The notes under the pieces: model-generated
Databases searched by the model: none
Seen by the model: only the letters and a program-made list of their open reading frames with translations
Told to the model about the DNA's origin: nothing
Position numbers and translations under genes: made by a program
Shown here: positions 45,243-55,371 of the stretch, piece by piece
How the letters are laid out: every line of letters starts with the position of its first letter
Position numbering within the stretch: the first letter of the stretch is position 1
DNA from: Sutterella wadsworthensis 2_1_59BFAA
GTDB taxonomy: Bacteria > Pseudomonadota > Gammaproteobacteria > Burkholderiales > Burkholderiaceae_F
Assembly: GCF_000297775.1 (NCBI RefSeq)
Contig: NZ_JH815516.1
Span: forward strand, 233,520 to 297,519
Direction of reading: 5' to 3'
Length of the DNA: 64,000 nucleotides

Positions 45243-46487
45243 ATGACAGACATCCACCTTCCCTATGTCGACGAACTCAGAGACAACTTCCTGCGCTACG
45301 TCGCCGTCTCCTCCGAGAGCGACCCGAAGGCCGGCCGCGTGCCGAGCTCCGAGGGCCAGCGCGAGCTCGCGAAGCTTCTCGCCCGCGAACTTGAGGCGCT
45401 CGGGCTCGTCGAGATCGAACTGAACGAACACGCCATCCTGACGGCGCTTCTGCCCGCCAACGTCGAGGGCGCTCCCGCCGTGGGCTGGGTCGCGCATCTC
45501 GACACGGTGCCCGTGAGCCTCTCGCCCGACGTGAAGGCGCAGGTGATTCACTACGAAGGCGGGGACGTTCTCCTCAATGCCCAAAAGGACATTTGGGTGC
45601 GTCTCGAGGAGCATCCGGAACTTGCCGCATATGCGGGTCAGGACATCGTCTTTACGGACGGCACGAGCGTGCTCGGTGCCGACAACAAGGCGGCCGTTGC
45701 GAACGTGATGACGATGCTCGCCGTCGTGACGAGGGAAAACCGTCCGCACGGCGACATCCGCGTCGCCTTCGTGCCCGATGAAGAGATCGGTCTTTGCGGC
45801 TCCAAGCTCCTTGACCTCAAGAAGTTCAAGGTCGACTTCGCCTACACGATCGACTGCTGCGCGCTTGGCGAAATCGTCTGGGAGACCTTCAACGCCTGCT
45901 CGGTCTCGATCCGCATCAAGGGCGTGACGGCGCATCCGATGAGCGCCAAGGGCGTGCTTGTCAATCCGCTCCTCGTTGCGACCGACCTCATCAACAGGTT
46001 CGACCGCCTGCAGACGCCCGAGCAGACCGAGGGCAAGGAAGGCTACTGGTGGTTCACCGACTGCGAAGCCAACGCTGCCGAGTGCCGCCTCACGATGAAC
46101 ATCCGCGACTTCGACCGCAGCCGCTACGATTCCCGCAAGGCCTTCGTGCTTGAGGCGGTCGAGGCCGTGCGCGCACAGCATCCGCGCGCCGTCATCGAGG
46201 CCGAACTCGTCGACGTCTACTCCAACATCGCCGACAGCCTCGGCGACGACCGCTCGCCGGTGGAGCTCCTCTACAAGGCTGCCGACAACCTCGGCATCAC
46301 CACCAACACTATCGCCATGCGCGGCGGCACGGACGGCTCCGCCCTCTCCGCCAAGGGCCTCGTCACGCCCAACTACTTCACGGGCGCGTGCAACTTCCAC
46401 AGCTATGCCGAGTTCCTCCCGCTCCCGAGCCTGCACAAGTCGCTCGAGATGACGCTCGAACTCGTTAGGCTTACGGCAGGGAAATAA
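45243..46487 (+). CDS. pepT: Peptidase T (tripeptidase)
   Basis: M20 metallopeptidase of 414 residues that removes the N-terminal residue of tripeptides. Zinc-ligand motifs are visible: VAHLDTVP (His and Asp), GADNKAAVANVM (Asp), PDEEIGLCG (Glu-Glu), TIDCCALGE and, late in the chain, NYFTGACNFHSYAEF (His). The length matches the family. No signal peptide is seen. AGGA lies about nine bases before the ATG. It lies 114 bp after abgT with a GC-rich hairpin between, and has its own terminator. Confidence 0.93.
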   Translation: MTDIHLPYVDELRDNFLRYVAVSSESDPKAGRVPSSEGQRELAKLLARELEALGLVEIELNEHAILTALLPANVEGAPAVGWVAHLDTVPVSLSPDVKAQVIHYEGGDVLLNAQKDIWVRLEEHPELAAYAGQDIVFTDGTSVLGADNKAAVANVMTMLAVVTRENRPHGDIRVAFVPDEEIGLCGSKLLDLKKFKVDFAYTIDCCALGEIVWETFNACSVSIRIKGVTAHPMSAKGVLVNPLLVATDLINRFDRLQTPEQTEGKEGYWWFTDCEANAAECRLTMNIRDFDRSRYDSRKAFVLEAVEAVRAQHPRAVIEAELVDVYSNIADSLGDDRSPVELLYKAADNLGITTNTIAMRGGTDGSALSAKGLVTPNYFTGACNFHSYAEFLPLPSLHKSLEMTLELVRLTAGK

Positions 46488-46512
46488 GACCCTGACGGGA
46501 ATTTAACGGAGG

Positions 46513-46549
46513 AAAAGGTCCTTTCGCCGGCGGCGGGAGGGCCTTTTTT
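46513..46549 (+). terminator. Terminator after pepT
   Basis: AAAAGGTCCT (46513-46522) with AGGGCCTTTT (46538-46547, one G-U pair) followed by more T. Confidence 0.7.
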
Positions 46550-46629
46550 GTCCGGCGGCGATGTATGCTGTTGGGATCATTGAAAAAACAGACAAACCCA
46601 TCTTCAAGACAAAAGACAAAGGAGACACC

Positions 46630-47640
46630 ATGCCGCATTGCGCATCCAAGGTCGTGATTCTCGCCACGGGCGGCACCATCGTCAGTTCGGGCGCGTCCGC
46701 CACGCAGATGACGGGCTACAGCATTCAGGGGCTCGGCGTCGAGGACCTGCTCTCGGCCGTTCCGATGCTGGCCGACGTGGCCGACGTCGAGGCCGCCCGG
46801 GTCTCGAACATCGACTCGAGCTCGATGACTTCGGAGCTCTGGTTGAAGCTCGCGAACGCGGTCGAGGAGGCTCTTCGCCGCGAGGACGTCTCGGGTGTCG
46901 TGATTACGCACGGCACCGACACCATGGAGGAGACCGCGTTCTTCCTCAATCTGGTGGTGAAGAGCGAAAAGCCCGTCGTGCTCACGGGCGCGATGCGTCC
47001 CGCCACGGCCCTTTCGGCCGAGGGGCCCCTCAACCTTCTCAACGCCGTTCGCATCGCGTCCGATCCGAAGGCTGCGGGCCGGGGCGTGCTCATCGCGCTC
47101 AACGACGTGATCGTCTCCGCGCGTGACGCCACGAAGACCCATCCCACCAATGTCGCCACCTTCAGGGGGCCGGATCTTGGCATGCTCGGCATGATCGCGG
47201 GCACGCACATCGAGTGGATCGCGAGGTCCGAAAAGGCCCATGGGGCCGCCACGCCCTTCACGCTTGAGGCGCTCGAAGCCCGGGTTGCGGCCGACGGCGC
47301 CCTGCCCCGCGTCGACATCGTGTATTCGCACGTCGACGACGACGGCGTGATGGTTCGTTCGGCCATGGCTGCAGGCGCCCGTGCAATCGTGCATGCGGGG
47401 ACCGGCAACGGCTCGATTCACGAGAAGGCGGAAGGCGCCCTCATGGAGGCTGCCGCTCACGGCGTACTCGTCGTGCGCGCTTCGAGAACCCCGAGCGGCA
47501 TGACCGTCGAGGGACTCGCCAAGTGGCAGGATGCGGGCTTCGTGCCTGCAGGGACGCTCAACCCGCAGAAGGCCCGTGTGCTCGCGCAGCTCTCGCTCGC
47601 CTGCGGCGTCGATCCCGCCCTCGCCTTCAGGACGTTCTGA
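46630..47640 (+). CDS. L-asparaginase
   Basis: Protein of 336 residues with both asparaginase signatures: VVILATGGTIVSSG (catalytic Thr) near residue 10 and GVVITHGTDTMEETAFFL (Thr-Asp plus second Thr) near 90. It converts asparagine to aspartate and ammonia, and aspartate can feed fumarate respiration. The sequence is of the type II class, but the ATG at 46630 (GGAG six bases ahead) gives no signal peptide; an upstream ATG at 46561 adds 23 non-hydrophobic residues. A cytoplasmic location is therefore likely. An amino-acid permease gene is convergent just downstream. Confidence 0.9.
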   Translation: MPHCASKVVILATGGTIVSSGASATQMTGYSIQGLGVEDLLSAVPMLADVADVEAARVSNIDSSSMTSELWLKLANAVEEALRREDVSGVVITHGTDTMEETAFFLNLVVKSEKPVVLTGAMRPATALSAEGPLNLLNAVRIASDPKAAGRGVLIALNDVIVSARDATKTHPTNVATFRGPDLGMLGMIAGTHIEWIARSEKAHGAATPFTLEALEARVAADGALPRVDIVYSHVDDDGVMVRSAMAAGARAIVHAGTGNGSIHEKAEGALMEAAAHGVLVVRASRTPSGMTVEGLAKWQDAGFVPAGTLNPQKARVLAQLSLACGVDPALAFRTF

Positions 47641-47689
47641 AAGCCTTGAGGTGGAAACAGGGCCCTGACGGGTCCTGAATGCCAAAAGC

Positions 47690-47727
47690 AAACGGCCCCG
47701 CTCATCCTGTCATGAGCGGGGCCGTTT
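47690..47727. terminator. Bidirectional terminator
   Basis: A perfect 15-bp stem AAACGGCCCCGCTCA (47690-47704) with its complement (47713-47727) lies between the asparaginase and the convergent permease gene. Confidence 0.9.
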
Positions 47728-47750
47728 GTGTTCAGAGAGGCTTCAGGGTG

Positions 47751-49202
47751 TCAGTGCCTGCCGGCTTCGGCGAGGCGTGCGGCCTCGCGGCGGGCGTCGC
47801 GGCGGCGTGCGATGACGGGATAGAGGATCATGCAGGCTGCGGCGAAGGGAACGCCGAAGTAGAGCGCGAGTCGCTGCTCAGGGTCGAAGAGAAGCCCGAT
47901 GAAGGCGACCGAGCAGAGGATGATCGCGAGGACGGGCACGACGGGAAAGAGCGGCGAGTGCCAGGCGAGGTCGGAGGCGGACTTGCCTTCGGCCTTGAGC
48001 TGCCTGCGAAAGCCGATGTGCGCGACGCTGATGGCAATCCAGACGGCGACGACGGAGAAGCCGACGATGGCGGTGAGGACCACGAAGACCGTATCGGCGG
48101 CGAAGACCGAGGTGAAGAGAGCGAGCCAACCGCCGAGCATGGAGAGCATGATGGCGTTGACCGGAAGGCCGCGCTTCGTGCGCTTCGAGGCCCAGGCGGG
48201 CAGCATGCCGTCGTGTGCGAGGGCCCAGATCATGCGGCCCGCGGCGTAGAGGTTCGAGTTCGCGGCCGAGATGACGGCCGTGAGGATCACGAAGTTGAAG
48301 AGGTCGGCGGCGTACGGAATGCCGATGCGCTCGAAGACCGTCACGAACGGGCTCTTGAGGATCGAGGCCTCCTCCATCGGAAGAAGCGCGGCGAGGATCA
48401 CGATCGTGCCGATGAAGAAGAGCACGAGGCGCACGACGGTCGTGCGCACGGCCATCGGAATGACCTTCTCGGGATTCTGCGTTTCACCTGCAGCGACACC
48501 GATGAGTTCGGTGCCCGAGAAAGCGAAGTTGACGGCGATCATCGTCGTGAGCAGCGGCAGCAGGCCCTTCGGGAAGAGGCCACCTTCGGTGAGGTTGCTG
48601 AAGTAAGGCGCGGGAGAGCCGTCGGAGAGCGGAATGACGCCGAAGACGGCGAGGCCGCCCGCGATGATGAAGACCTGGATCGTGATCACCTTGATGAGCG
48701 AGAAGATGAATTCGCCCTCGGCGAAGAACTTCGTCGTGAAGACGTTCATCGCCAGAATCAGGAGGCAGTAGAACAGACACCATATCCAGACGTCGACGTT
48801 CGGGAACCAGTACTGCATCGCGAGCCCCGCGCCCGTGAGCGACGTGCCGACGCTCACCGTGCAGGTCACCCAGTAGAGCCACGCGACCGTGAAGCCCGTG
48901 CGCGGACCGATGAAGGTCGTGGCGTAGAGGTGGAAGCTTCCCGTCTGCGGCATCGCGACGCACAGTTCGCCCATCGAGAGCATGACAAGGTAGACGACGA
49001 GCGCGCCGATCAGATAGGCGACGACGGTGCCGAAGGCGCCCGTCTGGCCGATCACGAAGCCCGTGTTGAAGAAAAGGCCCGTCCCGATCACGCCGCCCAG
49101 GGACAGCATGATCAGGTGACGGGCCTTCATGGTTCTTTCAAATTGGGGGTGCTCGTCCTCGCGTACGAGCGGCGCCTTGGGTGTCAGGTCGGCTTCGGTC
49201 AT
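47751..49202 (-). CDS. APC-superfamily amino-acid permease
   Basis: Inner-membrane protein of 483 residues with 12 predicted helices. The first helix carries the APC substrate-binding block ([20 protein letters not shown]), followed by [20 protein letters not shown] and [20 protein letters not shown], which are typical of the AAT branch (LysP, GabP, MmuP-like). Substrates of the branch are amino acids taken up with H+. Proximity to asparaginase makes an amide or acidic amino acid possible, but this is only context. The ATG at 49202 begins a normal hydrophilic N-terminus. The terminator of sstT lies upstream. Confidence 0.9.
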   Translation of the reverse strand: MTEADLTPKAPLVREDEHPQFERTMKARHLIMLSLGGVIGTGLFFNTGFVIGQTGAFGTVVAYLIGALVVYLVMLSMGELCVAMPQTGSFHLYATTFIGPRTGFTVAWLYWVTCTVSVGTSLTGAGLAMQYWFPNVDVWIWCLFYCLLILAMNVFTTKFFAEGEFIFSLIKVITIQVFIIAGGLAVFGVIPLSDGSPAPYFSNLTEGGLFPKGLLPLLTTMIAVNFAFSGTELIGVAAGETQNPEKVIPMAVRTTVVRLVLFFIGTIVILAALLPMEEASILKSPFVTVFERIGIPYAADLFNFVILTAVISAANSNLYAAGRMIWALAHDGMLPAWASKRTKRGLPVNAIMLSMLGGWLALFTSVFAADTVFVVLTAIVGFSVVAVWIAISVAHIGFRRQLKAEGKSASDLAWHSPLFPVVPVLAIILCSVAFIGLLFDPEQRLALYFGVPFAAACMILYPVIARRRDARREAARLAEAGRH

Positions 49203-49235
49203 GTGTGGGAATGCCTAGGGAAAATGTGGGTTGCA

Positions 49236-49272
49236 AAAAGGCGCGGACGGCGTAAGGCGACCGTCCGCGCCG
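49236..49272 (-). terminator. Terminator after sstT
   Basis: GGCGCGGACGG and CCGTCCGCGCC arms (about 49240-49271), exiting into TTTTT on the minus strand. It lies between the sstT stop and the permease start. Confidence 0.8.
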
Positions 49273-49346
49273 GAATGTCTGGCGTTGCCCCTGGGGCGGT
49301 TTCGACTGACCGCCCCTAGGCAAACCATCGTATTTTACAGATATTC

Positions 49347-50615
49347 TCAGTTATTGCCGCAGTTGTTTTTCGCGGCCTCCTGCTCGGCCCTGATTCGGTC
49401 GGCGCGGTAGCAGGCGGCGATCGTGAAGAGGACGTCGGAGGAGGAGTTGAGGCCCGTTTCGGTCGAGTCCTGCAGGACGCTGATGATGAAGCCCACGGCC
49501 ACGACCTGCATGGCGGTGTCCTGGTCGATGCCGAAGAGGCCGCAGGCGAGCGGGATCAGCATGAGCGAGCCGCCGGGAACGCCCGAGGTGCCCGCGGCGC
49601 AGACGCTCGCGATGACGGAGAGGAAGATCGCCGAGAACATGTCGACCTGGATGCCGAGCGAGTGCGCGGCCGAGAGCGTGATCACCGTGATCGTGACGGC
49701 GGCGCCCGCCATGTTGATCGTGGAGCCCACGGGAATCGAGATCGCATACGTGGATTCGGGCAGCTTCAGGCGCCGGCAGATGTCCATGTTGACCGGAATG
49801 TTCGCGGCCGACGAGCGCGTGAAGAAGGCGGAGACGCCCGACTCGCGCAGCACCATGAAGGTGAGCGGGTACGGATTGTCGTGCGTGGCGACCCAGACGA
49901 TGAAGGGATTGAGCACAAGCGCGACGAAGGCCATGGCGCCGAGCAGCACGAGAAGAAGCTGCGCGTACTCGAGCATCACCTGGAAGCCTTCCGTGGCGAG
50001 CGTGTGGGACACGAGGCCGAAGATGCCGATCGGCGCAAAGCGGATCACGATCTGCACGATCGAGGAGACGGCCGACGAGGCGTCGCCCAGCACGATGCGG
50101 GTCTCCTCGCGGGACTTCCTCAGGATCATGCCCACGGCCACCGCCCAGGAGAGGATGCCGATGTAGTTCGCGTTCGCAATGGCGCGCACGGGATTGTCGA
50201 CCACGTTGAGAAGGAGCTGCGTGAGCACTTGGGAGATTTCGCCGGGCGCCGCTGAGGACTGCGCGGCCCCCGTGAGCGTGATCGTCGTCGGGAACATGAA
50301 GCTCACGGCAACCGAGGCCATGGCCGCACCGAAGGTCGACGCCAGATAGAGCGCGATCACCGGACGGATGTGCATCTCGGTGGACATGGACGAATTCGCA
50401 ATCGCGCTCGTCACGAGCACGAAGACGAGGACGGGGGCGACGCCCTTGAGGGCCGTCACGAAGATCTCGCCGAGAATGCCGACGTCCTTCGCGGCCGTGG
50501 GCCAGACGAAGGCGAGCGCGGCGCCCAGAACGAGCGCGACGAGAATCTGCCGGATGAGCGAGCCGTGAACGATCGGCTCGGCAAACCGGAAGACGCGGCT
50601 AAGACGCTTGGTCAT
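49347..50615 (-). CDS. sstT: Serine/threonine:Na+ symporter
   Basis: Protein of 422 residues of the dicarboxylate/amino acid:cation symporter family. Diagnostic blocks: LVALVLGAALAFVWPTAAKD near the start, the serine-rich hairpin FFTRSSAANIPVNMDICRRL, then SIPVGSTINMAGAAVTITVI and AAGTSGVPGGSLMLIPLACG. These match SstT rather than GltP. It imports serine and threonine with sodium. The ATG at 50615 has AGGAG about 12 bases ahead, a loose fit. The 278-bp divergent gap to the pseudouridine synthase gene holds both promoters. Confidence 0.92.
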   Translation of the reverse strand: MTKRLSRVFRFAEPIVHGSLIRQILVALVLGAALAFVWPTAAKDVGILGEIFVTALKGVAPVLVFVLVTSAIANSSMSTEMHIRPVIALYLASTFGAAMASVAVSFMFPTTITLTGAAQSSAAPGEISQVLTQLLLNVVDNPVRAIANANYIGILSWAVAVGMILRKSREETRIVLGDASSAVSSIVQIVIRFAPIGIFGLVSHTLATEGFQVMLEYAQLLLVLLGAMAFVALVLNPFIVWVATHDNPYPLTFMVLRESGVSAFFTRSSAANIPVNMDICRRLKLPESTYAISIPVGSTINMAGAAVTITVITLSAAHSLGIQVDMFSAIFLSVIASVCAAGTSGVPGGSLMLIPLACGLFGIDQDTAMQVVAVGFIISVLQDSTETGLNSSSDVLFTIAACYRADRIRAEQEAAKNNCGNN

Positions 50616-50893
50616 GATGGAAAGCTGCTCCTGTGTGATGGTGGGGGTCCGAGAACGGGCGTCAGACGCACCCGCGCGGCCCTCGATCCTGCGGTCTGAC
50701 GCCGCATCGGACGAGGGAAAGGAAAAAACTATAGCGCGCGCTCCCCGCCTTCGGCGTTCGCGCACACGCAAAACACGAACGAAATCCGTAAAAACCCCTA
50801 GATGTTACCGCCTAACATGTCTCATTTTCCGCGGTTCGCCGAGGATTCCGTAGAATCCTGACATTCGTCCCACAATCGATGAAGGCTTGAGCC

Positions 50894-52213
50894 ATGCACG
50901 AAATCCTCTTTCCCTCCCCGTTCGGCACCCCGCCTTCGCCCGAGCTCGTCGCTCGGGCGCGCCTCGTTCCCGTTCCCGAGGGCTTCACAGGACGTGCGGG
51001 CGTGCTTGTCTTCGAGGATGAGGCGGGCATGCATGCCGAGCATGCCTTCGAGCCCGTGAGCCGGGCCTTGTGCGGTGCGGGCGGCGAAGGCCGCGACTGG
51101 TCGACCCTCAGGGCGGCGGCGCTCTGGCCCGGGATGTCGAGGGACGAGGTGCCCGAGCGCACGCTCGTCGACGGACGCGGCGTGAGGTTTACGGTGAGGG
51201 ACTTTCTCAAGGCGATGTTCGAGCCCTACCCCGATCTGCCCGAAATGCAGGGCGGGCGAGAGCTCGAGGCCAGAAAGGCGGGCTGGCGCATGGCGGTGAC
51301 GGATGCGCTCACGAGCCCCATCGTGGCGCTCGTTGCGGCACGAAACGAAGCCGCCGTCCGGGGGCGGATCTCGGGGAACGCGAGGATCATCGGGCTTGCC
51401 GAATGGTGGTGCGGCCCGACGCCCGCGCACGAAATACGATTTGACGGGACCTTCTACCCGCCGAGGGCCGCCGCGAAGTGGCTCTACGAGCGTCTCGTCG
51501 AAGGCCTCCCCGCCGCACCCGTGTCGGCCATCGCGTCCGAAGAGGATTTTGAGACCCTTCCGGTGCTTTATATCGATGACGACATCGTCGTGATCGACAA
51601 GCCGACGAGGCTCGCCTCGGTGCCGGGCGTGAGGGAGACGACCTCCGCCAAGGAGATTCTTGAAAAGCAGTTCGGGCCGCTGCGCATCGTGCACAGGCTC
51701 GACATGGACACCTCGGGGGTTCTGCTCTTTGCGAGAAGCCTCAGGGCCGAGAAGGCGCTTCAGGAGAGCTTTCGCGAGGGACTTGCGATGAAGCGCTACG
51801 TGGCGAGGCTCGAGGGCGTCCCCGAGCAGATGTCGGGCAGGATCGAGCTTCCGCTCGCCCTCAACAGGCTTGATCGTCCGCGCCAGTGCGTGCTCTCCGA
51901 AGCCGAGGGCGGCAAGCCCGCCGCCACCGACTGGGAGCTTCTGCGCGTCGAGACGATGCCCGACGGCAGGCGCAAGGCCCTCGTGAGCCTCTGGCCCGAG
52001 ACGGGCCGCACGCACCAGCTGCGCGTGCACTGCGCGCACGCTGCAGGCATCGGCCTTCCGATCGACGGCGACAGCTTTTACGGCAGCCGCGGCATCCTCG
52101 CCGAGGAGAAGACCTCGCGACTCTGCCTCCATGCGGCCGAGCTCACGATTCCTCACCCGACGACGGGCATTCCCGTGCACTTCGAGGCGGCCGAGGCGTT
52201 CCCGAAGTTCTGA
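50894..52213 (+). CDS. RluA-family pseudouridine synthase with N-terminal extension
   Basis: Protein of 439 residues. The catalytic domain (about 210-439) has the motif LRIVHRLDMDTSGVLLFA with the catalytic Asp and the later LWPETGRTHQLRVHCAHA and PIDGDSFYG. It isomerises uridine in rRNA or tRNA. The first ~200 residues are an extension not found in RluA, resembling the longer RluA-like proteins of related genomes; the target base cannot be inferred. The ATG at 50894 starts after a region lacking a strong ribosome site. Confidence 0.85.
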   Translation: MHEILFPSPFGTPPSPELVARARLVPVPEGFTGRAGVLVFEDEAGMHAEHAFEPVSRALCGAGGEGRDWSTLRAAALWPGMSRDEVPERTLVDGRGVRFTVRDFLKAMFEPYPDLPEMQGGRELEARKAGWRMAVTDALTSPIVALVAARNEAAVRGRISGNARIIGLAEWWCGPTPAHEIRFDGTFYPPRAAAKWLYERLVEGLPAAPVSAIASEEDFETLPVLYIDDDIVVIDKPTRLASVPGVRETTSAKEILEKQFGPLRIVHRLDMDTSGVLLFARSLRAEKALQESFREGLAMKRYVARLEGVPEQMSGRIELPLALNRLDRPRQCVLSEAEGGKPAATDWELLRVETMPDGRRKALVSLWPETGRTHQLRVHCAHAAGIGLPIDGDSFYGSRGILAEEKTSRLCLHAAELTIPHPTTGIPVHFEAAEAFPKF

Positions 52214-52226
52214 GAAAAGGCTCCGT

Positions 52227-52721
52227 TCAGCGCCTCATCTCGCGGGTCTTCCCGGAGATGACGTCGACGTCGATGCGCCAGACGTCGCAGCGGGCCATGT
52301 CGCCCTCGATGTAGGCACGCCTCTTCGCAATGGGCTGGCTTCCAGCCCAGCGCGCGCCGATGAGCCAGAGCGCGTGCATCTTCTCGATTTCGTCCGTGAC
52401 GAGCGTCGCGCGCCCCTCGAAGACCGCAGTGCGGTAGTTCATCGAAAAGGCCGGTTCGTCGGGCTCGGTCATGCTGACGAAGACCATCGAGCAGCGCGGG
52501 TTTGAGGTGAGGTTCTCGAACTTTCGACCTGCACCTGTCGCCGCGTGAAAGTAGATCTTATCGTCCTCGATGACTGGCGAGACGGGCGTGCCGTACGGTT
52601 CGGCTGAGGCGGACGCCGTCACGAGCGTGCCGTAGGGAGCCTCGTTCGCGGTGCGGCGGGCAAAGTCCTCGGAGGCCGCGCGGTCTGGGCGGCGCATGGG
52701 ATGCGGGTTGGCGTGATGCAT
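52227..52721 (-). CDS. PPOX-class flavin-dependent protein (NimA-like)
   Basis: Protein of 164 residues with the split-barrel fold of the pyridoxamine-phosphate-oxidase-like family: EAPYGTLVTASASAEPYGTP, IYFHAATGAGRKFENLTSNP and CSMVFVSMTEPDEP. The early arginine-rich RRPDRAASEDFARR and the length resemble the 5-nitroimidazole reductase (Nim) group, but most members have other, unknown reductive roles. It probably binds FMN or haem. It converges on the pseudouridine synthase gene with a 13-bp gap. Confidence 0.8.
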   Translation of the reverse strand: MHHANPHPMRRPDRAASEDFARRTANEAPYGTLVTASASAEPYGTPVSPVIEDDKIYFHAATGAGRKFENLTSNPRCSMVFVSMTEPDEPAFSMNYRTAVFEGRATLVTDEIEKMHALWLIGARWAGSQPIAKRRAYIEGDMARCDVWRIDVDVISGKTREMRR

Positions 52722-53881
52722 GGTCGGATTTCCTCATGGTGGACGCGTGTACCGTCATTCTAACTGCGACCTGAGTGCCCTTCCCGCGCATTTTCGTACG
52801 CTTCGCGAAATCGCCTCTCGTCGAGGTTCACGTACAGTCCTCTCTCTCTATAATTAGGTTCGTTTTTAGGGAAGCTCTTCAAAAACCCCTGTTCCCAAGC
52901 CGAATTGAACAAAATTGTTCCGTTCGGTTTTTCTTTGCGACGTCAAAAAAATGGTGTATTTTGCCATCAAAATAGTATAGCCCTATTGTATTGATGCTTA
53001 CGATCTTGTAACGCTATGGAAGAGTTGTTTAATGGTCAATTGAGCTTTGCAGACATTGACGCTGAAAAGTTCCTACATGTTCGTCGGGCTCATGCTGATC
53101 GCCGCGTGAATGCCATGGATCGCTTGACAGATGATGTAATCAACGAATTGATCCAACTATGCCTGCCTCACTACCACATCAAAGCCGGCGAGACGGTTCA
53201 ACAAGGAAGGCCGTATACGCGCCTTGAAACGATGGTTCGGGTTCACCTGCTTCAGGTCTCTCTCAACCTGTCTGATCCAGAGATGGAGTCATATTTGACG
53301 AGCGATATGGTGGCTCGCAACTTCTGCCGCGTGTCCAGCACTCGTCTTTTCATCTCAGATTCGACGATACTGCGCTTCCGGCATTTCATTGAACAACATG
53401 GGTTGGCGCAGAAATCTCCGAGCGCACGGTAAATCTGGCAGCAGAGGCCGGAGCCTGTTCTTTTGATATGGTGGCGGCTGACGGCACCTTTATCGAAGCG
53501 CCGTCGTCAACGAAGAACAAGGCTCACGCTCGAGATCCTGAGATGGCTTCGGGCAAGAAGGCCAACACCTGGCATTTCGGGATGAAGGAGCACATTGCCG
53601 CCTGCTCTGAATCCGGGATCATCTATGGCACGGTCGCCGCACCGGCTAATGAACATGACATTACTCATCTGGGCGACCTTCTGAAGGGGCTTGAGAAGAA
53701 GGTCTTCCTTGATTCCGGCTACATTGGTTGCCACAAGCGTGCTGAAATTCGGGCGATTCCTTTCAAGGACGTGTCATGGTACATTGCTGCCAGGCCGAGC
53801 GCATGGAAGAAGGAATTGTCAATCAGTGAGAACTTTGGAGGCGAACTTGGTCAAGCGCTCGTCGAATGCGTGAACGTAAAG

Positions 53882-55371
53882 GAGAGCGTCAGAAATTTTG
53901 TGTCCATGGGATAATCGGAGCCCGCCAATCGGGTGCATCCAATGAACACGAATACCAAACGCAATTCTCGTAAGAAGTCCACCAACCCCCTCGATAACCA
54001 TATCGACCAGTACGTTTCCGAGCTTCGAGCATCGGGCCGCCCGCTGGGCCCCGAAGCCTTCTCCGAGGCCGTCCGTACCTTCTCCCAACGCTTCGTCGAA
54101 GCCATGCTGCAGGGAGAAATGGATGCCCATCTCACAGGCTGTCAGCCCACTGAAACGCCTCCTGAAGAGGTCGCCGCTGACGAGCTTCCCCAGCTTTCCA
54201 ACAAGCGCAACGGCTTTAGCCACAAGACCCTGAAGACCGAGTTTGGTCCTCTGCCGCTGAGCGTTCCGCGCGACCGACAGAACACTTTCGACCCGATCAT
54301 CGTGCCCAAGCACAGCCGCTCGTTCGGCAAGATGGACGAGCAGATCATCGCCATGTACGCCAGGGGCATGAGCACCCGTGACATCCAGGCCTTCATCGAC
54401 AACCTCTACGGGGTGGACATCAGCCCCGACTACGTCAGCAAGGTTACTGACAGAGTGCTTGAGGACGTCCGGGAGTGGCAGAATCGCCCGCTCGCAAGTG
54501 TGTATCCCGTCGCTTTCTTCGACGCCCTTCGAGTCAAAATCCGCAGCGGCGCAGCCGTAAAGAACATGGCTGTTCATCTCGGGATTGGTGTTCGCACGGA
54601 CGGTACGCGTGAGGTTCTGGGCATGTGGATCGCCGAGAACGAGGGCGCAAGCTTCTGGGCGAGCGTGTTCAACGGGCTCAAGGCCCGAGGCGTGGAGGAC
54701 ATCCTCATCGCCGTTACGGACGGCCTGAAGGGCATGACGGAGGCTCTTGAAACCGTGTATCCGCAGACCCTCCACCAGACCTGCATCGTCCACCTTATCC
54801 GCGCATCCACCTCATTCGTCTCTCAGAAGGACAGGGCGGCCGTATGCAAGGAGCTGAAGCCCATCTACCAGGCAGTGGATGCCGACGCTGCAGAACGCGC
54901 TCTGGAGCGTTTTGGAAGCACGGACATGGGCAAGAAGTATCCAGCCATCATCCAGATCTGGGAACGCGCCTGGGCGCAAGTGATCCCGTTCTTCCAGTTC
55001 CCGCCAGAGATCCGTACACTGATCTATACGACCAATGCGATTGAAGGGCTAAACCGCGCTGTCAGGAAGGTGATCAAGACGCGCACTCTATTCCCTAGTG
55101 AGGACGCAGCCCGGAAGCTGATCTACCTGGCTATCATGAATTTCACGACCTCCTGGAAGCGTGCTACAGCCAGGTGGTCTGCTGCCATGCCTCAGTTCGC
55201 TCTGCTGTTTGGCGAGCGCTTTACAGGTGCCATGGAGTAAGACAAGGGGTATGATTAGACTACCCGCGCTATCGCATCAGGTCTGGCATACTGCATCACA
55301 AAAAACAAAGGGCAGCCTCGTTGGGCTGCCCCTGGAATAACCTCCCCAGACACAGAAATCCTGACACTCCC
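53882..55371 (+). mobile_element. IS256-family element, copy 2
   Basis: 1490 bp, matching copy 1 at 21384-22873 apart from the outermost left base. It is flanked by the 8-bp duplication ACGTAAAG (53874-53881, 55372-55379). It is nested inside the transposase gene of the IS5-family element, so it arrived later than that element. Confidence 0.95.
53942..55240 (+). CDS. IS256-family (mutator-type) transposase, copy 2
   Basis: 432-residue transposase from the ATG at 53942 (alternative GTG at 53933), identical in sequence to the product of 21444-22742. It has the same catalytic blocks (FFDALRVKIR, IAVTDGLKGM, TNAIEGLNRAVRK). Identity between the two copies points to very recent transposition. Confidence 0.95.
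   Translation: MNTNTKRNSRKKSTNPLDNHIDQYVSELRASGRPLGPEAFSEAVRTFSQRFVEAMLQGEMDAHLTGCQPTETPPEEVAADELPQLSNKRNGFSHKTLKTEFGPLPLSVPRDRQNTFDPIIVPKHSRSFGKMDEQIIAMYARGMSTRDIQAFIDNLYGVDISPDYVSKVTDRVLEDVREWQNRPLASVYPVAFFDALRVKIRSGAAVKNMAVHLGIGVRTDGTREVLGMWIAENEGASFWASVFNGLKARGVEDILIAVTDGLKGMTEALETVYPQTLHQTCIVHLIRASTSFVSQKDRAAVCKELKPIYQAVDADAAERALERFGSTDMGKKYPAIIQIWERAWAQVIPFFQFPPEIRTLIYTTNAIEGLNRAVRKVIKTRTLFPSEDAARKLIYLAIMNFTTSWKRATARWSAAMPQFALLFGERFTGAME

Noticed and set aside
53400-53440. Programmed frameshift in the IS5 transposase
   Set aside because: No A6G-type slippery run or adjacent stem is visible at the junction; a single-base loss explains it, and the gene is also split by IS256.
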